DNA of 64,000 nucleotides from positions 62,001 to 126,000 of the forward strand of contig SCNS01000009.1 in assembly GCA_005503215.1 (NCBI GenBank), written 5' to 3'. Of this stretch, positions 7,775 through 15,599 are shown one piece after another. The first letter of the stretch is position 1. Each line of letters opens with the position of its first letter. The notes under the pieces were generated by a model that saw only the letters and a list, made by a program, of their open reading frames with translations, was not told the DNA's origin and made no database searches. Position numbers and translations under genes: made by a program. The DNA is from Sphingomonadaceae bacterium 3R27C6. GTDB taxonomy: Bacteria > Pseudomonadota > Alphaproteobacteria > Sphingomonadales > Sphingomonadaceae.

Positions 7775-9409
7775 ATGGCTGACTATGTAATTATTGGAGG
7801 TGGGTCGTCGGGCGGCGTTATCGCCAGCCGGTTGTCCGAGGACCCCGATGTCACCGTTTGCCTGCTCGAGGCAGGCGGCCCAGGCACCTCGCCGCTTGTG
7901 TCCACGCCCGGCGCTTTTGCGGCGCTGATCCAAGACTATCGGATCAATACGCTCAACTGGCGGTTCAACACCGACCCTTCAAAGGCGCTCAACGACCGCC
8001 GCCTCTACAATCCGCGCGGGAAGATGCTGGGTGGATCGAGCGGTATGAACGGGATGGTCTATATCCGCGGCGACCGGTCGGATTTCGACCACTGGGCCGA
8101 ACTCGGCAACGACGGCTGGGGTTACAACGATGTCCTGTCCTATTTCCGCAAGGCTGAGAATAATGAGCGCGGTGAGGATGAGTTTCACGGCTCGTCGGGA
8201 CCGCTTCACGTATCCAACGGCAAGCGCGAATTCGATGTCTATGATGCTTTCATCGAGGCGGCGACTGGACTGGACCATCAAGCCAATCCGGACTTCAATG
8301 GTGCCAGCCAGGAAGGTGTCGGCATCTATCAGTTTACCGTGAAGGACGGGAAGCGCGCCAGCGTGAAGGCGTGTTACCTTGATCCGGTGATGGGCAGGCG
8401 CGGCAACCTCCGCGTCGAAGTACATGCCCGCGTCCATCGTATCAGGTTTGAGGGCAACCGCGCGGTGGCAGTCGAGTATTCCCAGGACGGGCAGTTGAAG
8501 ACGATCCCGTGCGAAAAGGAAGTCATTGTCAGCGGCGGCGCCTATAATTCGCCCCAACTGTTGATGCTTTCCGGTATCGGACCGCGTGATGAGTTGGAGA
8601 AGCATGGAATCGAAGTGATTCATGATATTCCCGGTGTCGGCCAGAATCTTCACGACCATCCTGACCTGATGCTGGTCTACCAGTCGAAGAAGCGGCTCGG
8701 GATCGCACTCAATGTCGTTGGCGCGCTCAAGACCGTGCGAGACCTATTCCAGTATCTCACGCAAAGGAAAAGCTGGCTGGCATCGCCGCCCACGGCTGCA
8801 GGCGGTTTCTTGCGATCCGCGCCGGGGCAGAACCGGGCGGACTGCCAGGTCCATGTCGTGCCGCTCGCCTATCGCGACCATGCGCGCGACTACAAGCTGA
8901 TGACGAAATGGGGCTATACGATCATTCTCAATATTGGGCGCCCAAAGAGCCGCGGCTGGGTTGCCTTACATGACTCAAACCCCGAATCCGATCCCAAGAT
9001 GGACCTCAATCTCTTGAGTCATCCCGACGACCTCAAGACGTTGCGCAATGCCTTCCGTGTCGTGCAGGAGATCCTGCATTCGGATCGCATGAAGGCGATG
9101 ATGAAACGGCCTCTCTATCCTGACCGCTACCTTGAAACTGATGAAGAGATCGACGCCTATATCCGGGCAGAAGCCAATCATGCTTATCATCCGGTGGGAA
9201 CATGCAAGATGGGCACCGACGAGATGGCGGTGGTCGACAACCGCCTGCGCGTTCACGGCCTCGCAAATATCCGCGTGGCCGATGCCTCGATCATGCCATC
9301 AGTCGTCAACGGCAACACCAATGCAACCTGCATCATGATCGGCGAGAAAGCCGCCGACATGATCCGGCACGATAATATGAGCAGCAAGAATAGCATCGCA
9401 GAATATTGA
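7775..9409 (+). CDS. GMC-family FAD alcohol dehydrogenase 1
   Basis: This 544-residue glucose-methanol-choline oxidoreductase has the N-terminal FAD-binding motif IIGGGSSGG, both GMC signatures (GKMLGGSSGMNGMVYIRG near residue 85; GGAYNSPQLLMLSGIGP near 255) and the C-terminal catalytic His region HPVGTCKMG followed by VNGNTNATCIMIGEKAA. No signal peptide is visible, so it is cytoplasmic or membrane-associated, passing electrons to a quinone or dye-type acceptor as in choline, polyethylene-glycol and terpene alcohol dehydrogenases. The likely job is primary alcohol to aldehyde. AAGGGAAGC precedes ATG 7775. Its last codons overlap copy 2 of the regulon element. Confidence 0.92.
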   Translation: MADYVIIGGGSSGGVIASRLSEDPDVTVCLLEAGGPGTSPLVSTPGAFAALIQDYRINTLNWRFNTDPSKALNDRRLYNPRGKMLGGSSGMNGMVYIRGDRSDFDHWAELGNDGWGYNDVLSYFRKAENNERGEDEFHGSSGPLHVSNGKREFDVYDAFIEAATGLDHQANPDFNGASQEGVGIYQFTVKDGKRASVKACYLDPVMGRRGNLRVEVHARVHRIRFEGNRAVAVEYSQDGQLKTIPCEKEVIVSGGAYNSPQLLMLSGIGPRDELEKHGIEVIHDIPGVGQNLHDHPDLMLVYQSKKRLGIALNVVGALKTVRDLFQYLTQRKSWLASPPTAAGGFLRSAPGQNRADCQVHVVPLAYRDHARDYKLMTKWGYTIILNIGRPKSRGWVALHDSNPESDPKMDLNLLSHPDDLKTLRNAFRVVQEILHSDRMKAMMKRPLYPDRYLETDEEIDAYIRAEANHAYHPVGTCKMGTDEMAVVDNRLRVHGLANIRVADASIMPSVVNGNTNATCIMIGEKAADMIRHDNMSSKNSIAEY

Positions 9410-9420
9410 ATTGGACGATT
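9377..9420 (+). promoter_or_regulatory. catabolic regulon element, copy 2 (upstream of CoA ligase 1)
   Basis: The core is AAGAATAG, a variable stretch, then TTGAATTGGACGA. This copy overlaps the last ten codons and stop of the GMC gene, yet the similarity to copies 1 and 3 continues past the stop codon. That argues for conservation as DNA rather than protein. It ends 118 bp before the ligase ATG. Confidence 0.6.
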
Positions 9421-9538
9421 GGATCAATGCTGCAGACACAGATGCTTACGAAAAGAAGTCCGGAGAGGCCTATCGCATGTCAGTTTATTATGTGTCGACT
9501 GCGCCATTGTGGGCGAGCGCCTTAGAGGAGCGCGGCTG

Positions 9539-11083
9539 ATGGACGTCCGTACGCAAATACGTCGCGCCGCACGTTATTTCGCCCAGCAAGAGGCTCTCGT
9601 TCACGGCCACAGGCGGTTGACTTTCTCGGAAGCCTGGTTGCGCGGCGTGAAGCTCGCAAATGCTCTTGCGGAGTGCGGCCTTCAACCGGGTGACCGGATT
9701 GCTACGCTGGAGAAGAACTCCATCGAGGCCGCCGACATCATACTGGCGGCTGCCATTGGAAACTATACGCGTGTTCCTCTCTATGCGCGCAACCGATGTG
9801 AAGCGCACGCCCATATGATCGCGAGTACCGGATCTCGGTTGGCGCTGGTCGATGAGGCATTGGCTTCGGAGTTGGCGGGGCTGGATGCCCAAGCTCCGAC
9901 GCTTGAGCGGATCATTATCCGCGATCACAACTATGAGAATTGGTTGGCGACAGCCTCGGACCGGGATCCTGATCCCGTCGTCGCGCCGGAGGACTATTGT
10001 GTCATCCGCCACACCGGCGGCACGACGGGCAAACCCAAGGGCGTTGCCTATCGGCACCGTTCATGGATGACGATCTCCGCCGCATTTTTCAGCATCGGCC
10101 CCCAAGTGGCCCCAGGGGATGCCATTCTGCATGTCGGCCCGTTGTCCCATGCATCGGGCTTCCTGTTCGTGCCGGCCTGGTATTGCGGCGCCCGCAACGT
10201 GATGATGGACGGCTTCGATCCAGCGTCCTTTCTTGACACTCTCGAGCAGGAACGGATCAGCCATGCCTTTGTAGCCCCCACCATGCTCAATGCCATAGTG
10301 CATCACGACGGGGCATATGGCCGCCACTTTCCGAATTTGAAGTTTCTGCTGAGTGCTTCAGCGCCGATCTCCGAGCCGACGCTTCGCAAGTCGTGCCAGA
10401 TATTCGGGAATCATGTTCTTCATTCGGGCTATGGACAGACCGAAATCCTGCCCATCGCGTCTATGGGGCCCAACGAGTGGTTCGGCGAATTTGAAGGTTC
10501 TGCCCCAATTCGGGCGGTCGGACGTCCCATGAGTGGCGCCGATATCGAAATCCGTAACGAGGACGGAAAGGTGCTGGGACCAAACGAGCCCGGCGAGATC
10601 GTCGCACGGTTCGAAAATGGCCAGATGGAGGAATTCTGGAACGATCCGGAGGAAACCGCCCGGCGCATGGAAGATGGCTGGGTCAAAACCGGCGATGTCG
10701 GCATGATCGACACAAACGGATTTTTGTATCTGCTCGATCGCAACAACGACATGATCGTGTCAGGCGGCTTCAATATCTATCCCACCGAAATCGAAAACGT
10801 AATTGCCGACCATCCCGGTGTACTCGAGGTCGCGGTCTTTGGCGTGCCCCATGAAAAATGGGGTGAAACGCCGCTTGCAATGGTGCGTGTCAAGCCCGGA
10901 GCACAAATCACGGAGACCGAGATAATAGATTTGGTGCGCCAGCGTCTGGGCTCCGCAAAAAAGCCAAGCAAGGTCGTTTTTACCGCCGAGCCACTGCCGT
11001 TGAGCAATGTCGGAAAGGTGCTTCGTTCAAAGCTTCGAGAGCCCTATTGGGCGGGCCAGGACCGGCGCATTTCGGGGGCATGA
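9539..11083 (+). CDS. acyl-CoA ligase (AMP-forming) 1
   Basis: This 514-residue member of the ANL superfamily should activate the carboxylic acid from the preceding oxidation steps to its CoA thioester, using ATP. The phosphate-binding loop is HTGGTTGKPKG, the A5 motif is GYGQTEI, the A7 aspartate lies in WVKTGDVG, and the hinge/A8 region is LDRNNDMIVSGGFNIYP. The adenylation lysine is in LSNVGKVLRSKL. ATG at 9539 has AGAGGAG upstream; an open frame extends back to 9419 but those residues are unlike the family. It is a paralogue in function of the chromosomal ligase at 60032. Confidence 0.9.
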   Translation: MDVRTQIRRAARYFAQQEALVHGHRRLTFSEAWLRGVKLANALAECGLQPGDRIATLEKNSIEAADIILAAAIGNYTRVPLYARNRCEAHAHMIASTGSRLALVDEALASELAGLDAQAPTLERIIIRDHNYENWLATASDRDPDPVVAPEDYCVIRHTGGTTGKPKGVAYRHRSWMTISAAFFSIGPQVAPGDAILHVGPLSHASGFLFVPAWYCGARNVMMDGFDPASFLDTLEQERISHAFVAPTMLNAIVHHDGAYGRHFPNLKFLLSASAPISEPTLRKSCQIFGNHVLHSGYGQTEILPIASMGPNEWFGEFEGSAPIRAVGRPMSGADIEIRNEDGKVLGPNEPGEIVARFENGQMEEFWNDPEETARRMEDGWVKTGDVGMIDTNGFLYLLDRNNDMIVSGGFNIYPTEIENVIADHPGVLEVAVFGVPHEKWGETPLAMVRVKPGAQITETEIIDLVRQRLGSAKKPSKVVFTAEPLPLSNVGKVLRSKLREPYWAGQDRRISGA

Positions 11084-11149
11084 CCGACGCAGCCATCCTA
11101 GCCACATCCTCTATTCCGGTGACCGCCTGCCGGCGCGCGGGAGACTGCA

Positions 11150-11944
11150 ATGGACTATGAATACATCCTGGTTGAGCAACGCGGCCCAGCGCTTTGGGTG
11201 ACCCTCAACCGGCCGGCAGCGTTGAACAGTCTGTCGTTGGCTTTGGCCGAGGAACTCGCCGCAGCGATCGAGGCAGCGGAAGCAGATGCGACGGTGCGCG
11301 CTTGCATTCTTACCGGCGCCGGACGGGCGTTTTGCGCTGGCGCGGATCTGCTCGCAATTGGCGATGGAACAGGCGGACAAACTCTCGCCGAACGCTTAAA
11401 TCTGTTTCTGCCGCCGCTCGGTCAGGCTTTTAACAGGATCGAGACGTCGCGCCTTCCGATAATTGCGGCGGTCAACGGCCTTACGCTCGCCGGCGGCTTG
11501 GAACTGGTGTTGTGCTGTGATCTCGTCATTGCCGCGCACCCGGCCAGATTTGGCGACGCCCATGCAAATTACGGCCTGTTGCCCGGCGGTGGAGGGTCGG
11601 TTCGACTCCCTAGGAAGATCGGCGAAGCGCGTGCGAAACATCTGATGATGACCGGCGGGACCATCTCGGCTGCCGAGATGAAGGAAGCCGGACTCGTGAC
11701 CCAACTGGTTGCTCCCGAGGATCTCATTGCGGCAGCGCAAGCGCTGGTAGAATCTCTTGCAGAAAAGAGCCGGCCAGGGCTCGCCTACATGAAGCAGCTA
11801 GTCCGCGCTGCGCAGGATAGCTCGCTCGAAGTCGGGCTGCGTCAGGAACTCGAAACCATGGCTGCTTACGCCTTGTCCAACGACATTGTCGAAGGACTGG
11901 CGGCATTCCGGGAGAAGCGGAAGCCCGATTTTTCCGACCGGTGA
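11150..11944 (+). CDS. crotonase-fold enoyl-CoA hydratase/isomerase 1
   Basis: This 264-residue crotonase has the CoA-binding VTLNRPAALNSL block, the oxyanion-hole motif FCAGADL near residue 65 and GGLELVLCCDL, which places a glutamate at the position of rat crotonase Glu144. In the next helix the family FGQPEI is replaced by FGDAHANYGLLPGGGG, so His takes the place of Glu164. The protein may therefore be an isomerase, lyase or hydrolase rather than a classical hydratase. It sits between the ligase and the thiolase, and beta-oxidation of the CoA thioester is the obvious context. GGGAGACTGCA precedes the ATG. Confidence 0.85.
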   Translation: MDYEYILVEQRGPALWVTLNRPAALNSLSLALAEELAAAIEAAEADATVRACILTGAGRAFCAGADLLAIGDGTGGQTLAERLNLFLPPLGQAFNRIETSRLPIIAAVNGLTLAGGLELVLCCDLVIAAHPARFGDAHANYGLLPGGGGSVRLPRKIGEARAKHLMMTGGTISAAEMKEAGLVTQLVAPEDLIAAAQALVESLAEKSRPGLAYMKQLVRAAQDSSLEVGLRQELETMAAYALSNDIVEGLAAFREKRKPDFSDR

Positions 11945-11975
11945 GACCTGATCGGATGCGGAACACATTGGAAGA

Positions 11976-13226
11976 ATGGATCAACGAATGACCGACATAT
12001 TCGTCATGGGGGTTGGGATGACCCCGTTCGGAAAACAGTTCGACAAGAGCCTGAAAATGCTCTGCGCCGAAGCTTCGTCGCAGGCCTTTTCCGACGCAGG
12101 ATGCACCGCCGGCGATGTCGAAGCCATCTTCTTCGGCAATTGCGTCCAGGGGCATATGGAGGGCCAGGACATGATCCGCGGCGAAATCGTGGCGCGAGCG
12201 ATGGGCATCTCAAGCGTTCCCGTGGTGAATGTCGAAAACGCATGTGCGACGGCTTCCACGGCCTTGCACATGGCCGCCGCCTATGTTCGATCGGGGGCAG
12301 CGGATGTCGTACTCGCGCTCGGCGCGGAGAAGATGTACTCGCCCGACAAGGCGCTCATGTTCAGTGCATTCGATGGCGCTTGGGACGTGCATGAAACCGA
12401 GTCGGGCCGCGCGCAGCTGCTGGCCATGGGCAATGGCGTCGATGTTCCGGAAGGAACGACATCGAGTCAGCCTTACAGCGTTTTCATGGATGTATACGCC
12501 GCGATGGCACGCGCGCACATGAAGACCTACGGCTCGACGCAAGCGCAAATCGCGGCCGTCTCGGCGAAAAATCACATGCATTCGACGCGCAATCTGCTTG
12601 CCCAGTATCGCCTCCCATATACCGTCGAAAGTGTACTCGCTGCGCCTCCGATCGTTTACCCGTTCACACTGCCGATGTGCTCCCCGATCAGCGACGGCGC
12701 CGCCGCTGCGATCATCTGCAGCGAAGCCGGTCGGCGCAAACTGTCGGCAGCCCCGGACAGGGCGCTAAGAATCCTGGCGTCTGTGCTGCAAACCGGCGCC
12801 GCGCGCGATCCCTTTGATTATGACCACCATGTCAGCCGCCTTGCGGCGAACCGGGCCTATGCGATGGCCGGCGTGGGGCCAGAAGATATTGGCGTCGCGG
12901 AGGTGCATGACGCCACGGCGGTTGGCGAGATCATTGAAATCGAGGCGCTCGGCCTGACGCCGCCTGGCGAGGGCGGACTCGCGGCAGAGCGCGGTGAGAC
13001 GGCGCTGGGTGGGCGTATTCCGGTAAACACGTCGGGCGGGCTTGAATGCAAGGGACATCCGATCGGCGCCACCGGGCTCGGCCAAATCTACGAGCTTGCG
13101 CTGCAATTGCGCGGCGAGGCGGAAGATCGACAGGTTCCGAATGCCCGGTTCGCGATCGCGCAGAACGGCGGAGGTGTCATCGGGGTGGAAGAGGCGGTGG
13201 TCGCCGTCACGATCCTGGGCCGGTAG
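11976..13226 (+). CDS. SCP2/SCPx-type thiolase (lipid-transfer/acetyl-CoA acetyltransferase family)
   Basis: This 416-residue thiolase-fold enzyme has the nucleophile Cys90 in ENACATASTAL, a second His region HDATAVGEIIE and the C-terminal GHPIGATGLGQ block with the catalytic His. The overall pattern is that of non-classical SCP2 thiolases used for branched-chain, steroid side-chain or isoprenoid acyl-CoA cleavage. The start at 11976 has GGAAGA 6 nt upstream; a second in-frame ATG four codons later (11988) is equally possible. No separate DUF35 partner is encoded beside it. Confidence 0.85.
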   Translation: MDQRMTDIFVMGVGMTPFGKQFDKSLKMLCAEASSQAFSDAGCTAGDVEAIFFGNCVQGHMEGQDMIRGEIVARAMGISSVPVVNVENACATASTALHMAAAYVRSGAADVVLALGAEKMYSPDKALMFSAFDGAWDVHETESGRAQLLAMGNGVDVPEGTTSSQPYSVFMDVYAAMARAHMKTYGSTQAQIAAVSAKNHMHSTRNLLAQYRLPYTVESVLAAPPIVYPFTLPMCSPISDGAAAAIICSEAGRRKLSAAPDRALRILASVLQTGAARDPFDYDHHVSRLAANRAYAMAGVGPEDIGVAEVHDATAVGEIIEIEALGLTPPGEGGLAAERGETALGGRIPVNTSGGLECKGHPIGATGLGQIYELALQLRGEAEDRQVPNARFAIAQNGGGVIGVEEAVVAVTILGR

Positions 13227-13263
13227 TTGTCAGAGCGCGCCTAGGGAAACACGGGGTCACGAT

Positions 13264-14409
13264 ATGAACTTTGAGCTGTCCGATGAACAACGCATGGCGG
13301 TGGAAACCGTCCGCCGCTTTCTCGACAACAAGCTTGAGCCGGAAATCCGCCGGCATGGGGAGCGATTCATCCCCAAACCGCTCATGAAGGAATGGACTCA
13401 AGCACTGACCGGCTATGGCCATATTACCGCACCGCATCAGGAGCAATGGGGCGGGCTTGATATGGGATGGCTCACTCATCTGCTCATTTTCGAGGAGATC
13501 GCCTATTCCTCGCTCGATGTGGCCATACCCGGCTTCATCAACGCGGTTGGCGCAGAACTCATCCGCCGCTTCGCCCCGGAGACGATCAAGCAACGCTATC
13601 TTGCCGACCTCGTCGCGGCCGAGAAGTTCGTTTCGCTCGGCATCTCGGAGCCCGATGTCGGCTCGGACGTCGCCGCCATCAAGACACGCGCCGTACGAGA
13701 CGGCGATTTCTGGGTCATCAATGGCGAAAAGACCTGGATCACCAACGGAGCCTACTCGGACATCTTCATCTGTACGTGCAAGACTGGCGAAAATGAAGTC
13801 ACTCACATCCTGGTCGATCGTGACGAGAGTGAGTATGAGGTGCGCGATATCCAGAAGATGGCGCTCAACGGCCAATCGACTGCACAGATATTCCTGTCCG
13901 ATTGCCGCGTACCGGTGGCAAACACGATCGGCCGGGTCGGCGATGGATTGCGCAATACGTTGCAAGTGTTCGAGATTGCCCGCTGCCATATGGCGATGTG
14001 GAGTATCGGCATCGCACGGCGAGCAATGGATGAGGCGATCGCGTACGCTCGCGATCGCGCGCAGCATGGCAAGAAGATCGCCGGCCATCAGCTGATCGCC
14101 GACAAGATCGCCATCATGGCGACCAAGATCGACGCAGCCCGTCTGTTGACGCACCGGGCAATATCCCTCGTCCAGGCGGGCACGCGCGCAGAGACGGAAT
14201 GCTCGATGGCCAAGTGGTACGCCACCGAAATGGCGATCGAAGCGACGCGCGATGCGCTTCAGATCCATGGCGGCAACGGCGTCACCCGCGAATTCATCGT
14301 TGAGCGGCTGGTGCGTGAGGCGATCATTTGCCCCATCCCCGATGGCACGACGGAGATTCAAAAGCTTGTTGTTTCGCGCGCCCTGACCGGCATTCAAGCC
14401 TTTCGGTAA
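13264..14409 (+). CDS. acyl-CoA dehydrogenase
   Basis: This 381-residue flavoenzyme should introduce the alpha-beta double bond into the acyl-CoA. It has the usual N-terminal helical domain (FELSDEQRMAVETVRRF), the FAD-binding SLGISEPDVGSDVA block in the middle domain and the C-terminal QIHGGNGVTREF region. Where medium-chain dehydrogenases have YEGTxxIQ with the catalytic glutamate, this protein has PDGTTEIQ, so Asp360 replaces Glu. The base may have moved to another helix, as known for isovaleryl- and long-chain-type enzymes. ATG 13264 is used; the long upstream extension of the frame overlaps the thiolase gene and is not part of the protein. Confidence 0.9.
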   Translation: MNFELSDEQRMAVETVRRFLDNKLEPEIRRHGERFIPKPLMKEWTQALTGYGHITAPHQEQWGGLDMGWLTHLLIFEEIAYSSLDVAIPGFINAVGAELIRRFAPETIKQRYLADLVAAEKFVSLGISEPDVGSDVAAIKTRAVRDGDFWVINGEKTWITNGAYSDIFICTCKTGENEVTHILVDRDESEYEVRDIQKMALNGQSTAQIFLSDCRVPVANTIGRVGDGLRNTLQVFEIARCHMAMWSIGIARRAMDEAIAYARDRAQHGKKIAGHQLIADKIAIMATKIDAARLLTHRAISLVQAGTRAETECSMAKWYATEMAIEATRDALQIHGGNGVTREFIVERLVREAIICPIPDGTTEIQKLVVSRALTGIQAFR

Positions 14410-14514
14410 GGCTCAGACGAAAACGACAGCGTCGACGGAAATGGAGCCGCGTGCCTGACTCGCACAGGATCAAATGCGCAGATGCGTCGCTCAGGTAAAA
14501 GAGGCAGACAAGCG

Positions 14515-15417
14515 ATGGACGAAGAGCTTCGTTTCGATGGCAGGGTAGTGGTTGTGACCGGAGCCGGAGGCGGACTTGGGCGCCAGTACGCGCTGATGTT
14601 TGGCGGGCGCGGAGCCAAGGTGGTGGTGAATGATCTGGGTGGCGACGAGAAAGGGAGCGGCAGCTGCTCCACAGCCGCTGACAATGTGGTCGACGAAATT
14701 CGAGCCACGGGCGGTCAGGCGGTGGCAAATTATGCGTCGGTCGAGGAGGGCGCGCTGATCATCCAAGCCGCGGTTGACAACTTCGGAACCGTTGACGTCG
14801 TCATCAACAATGCCGGCATCCTGCGCGATGTGAGCTTCCACAAAATGACCGACGAAGACTGGACACTGCTTCAGCGGGTCCATCTGAATGGGACGCGGGC
14901 AGTGACGCAGGCAGCATGGCCGATACTGCGCGACAAGGGCTATGGCCGCATCGTCATGACCACGTCTGCAGCCGCAATCTACGGCAACTTCGGTCAGGCC
15001 AACTATGCCGCAGCCAAGCTCGGAATATTGGGGCTTGCGAACGCGCTGGCGGAGGAGGGGCGGTCCAGAAACATCCAGGTTAATACGATCGCCCCAATCG
15101 CCGCATCGCGTATGACCGCGACTGCCTTTCCACAAGAGTTTCTCGCCAATCTCAGAGCGGAAGCGATCAGTCCATTGGTCGGTTGGCTTGCGCACGAGAA
15201 TTGCAGCGAAACCAAAGGGCTTTTTGAAGTTGGAGCCGGCTATATCGCCAAGCTTAGGTGGGAGCGCGCGCTTGGGCACGCCTTCGGAGCGGACAGGGCG
15301 TTCACGCTCGATGATGTCGCCCGGCACTGGGGTAGAATTGTCGACTTCACGGATGCCGAGCACCCGCTCGGGCTGAATGACAGCCTTGAGGCGGTAGAAC
15401 GGGCGCTGAGAGCGTAA
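14515..15417 (+). CDS. MFE2-type short-chain 3-hydroxyacyl-CoA dehydrogenase
   Basis: This 300-residue SDR has the NAD-binding glycine motif TGAGGGLG, the NNAG motif (VVINNAGILRD), and the active-site Ser with Y-x-x-x-K (NYAAAK). The insertion around VNDLGGDEKGSGS and the long C-terminal tail are typical of the dehydrogenase domain of peroxisomal multifunctional enzyme 2 (17-beta-HSD4) and of steroid or branched acyl-CoA oxidation. Its role here would be oxidation of the 3-hydroxyacyl-CoA before thiolysis. ATG 14515 follows AAGAGGCAG. It ends the first cargo operon, 75 bp before regulon element copy 3. Confidence 0.88.
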   Translation: MDEELRFDGRVVVVTGAGGGLGRQYALMFGGRGAKVVVNDLGGDEKGSGSCSTAADNVVDEIRATGGQAVANYASVEEGALIIQAAVDNFGTVDVVINNAGILRDVSFHKMTDEDWTLLQRVHLNGTRAVTQAAWPILRDKGYGRIVMTTSAAAIYGNFGQANYAAAKLGILGLANALAEEGRSRNIQVNTIAPIAASRMTATAFPQEFLANLRAEAISPLVGWLAHENCSETKGLFEVGAGYIAKLRWERALGHAFGADRAFTLDDVARHWGRIVDFTDAEHPLGLNDSLEAVERALRA

Positions 15418-15493
15418 TCAACCCGATGAATTACCATGATATTTTTGAGCGGCCGTCGGGCTGCCGATGGCGTCGTGCTGCCGCCAGATATCG

Positions 15494-15537
15494 ATGAGCA
15501 GCAGGAATAGTTCTGCAGCGAATTGAATTGGACGACG
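15494..15537 (+). promoter_or_regulatory. catabolic regulon element, copy 3 (upstream of TonB receptor 2)
   Basis: This copy is the closest match to copy 1: both read AGGAATAGTTC, then differ over about nine bases, then share AATTGAATTGGACGA. The shared ATGAG block lies nine bases before the core, as in copies 1 and 2. It ends 62 bp before the receptor ATG. Confidence 0.6.
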
Positions 15538-15599
15538 GCCCTCAAATGCCGCCAAACGGCATGAACTACACAATATCTCCTGGGAAGAGAGGATCAGCC

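Noticed and set aside
11107..11120. CTATTCC before crotonase 1 as a reversed copy of the regulon element
   Set aside because: Only the GGAATAG half is present; the GAATT block at the fixed 20-bp spacing is missing.
13207..14397. 396-codon minus-strand frame opposite the acyl-CoA dehydrogenase
   Set aside because: Antisense shadow; the plus-strand protein has all acyl-CoA dehydrogenase blocks.
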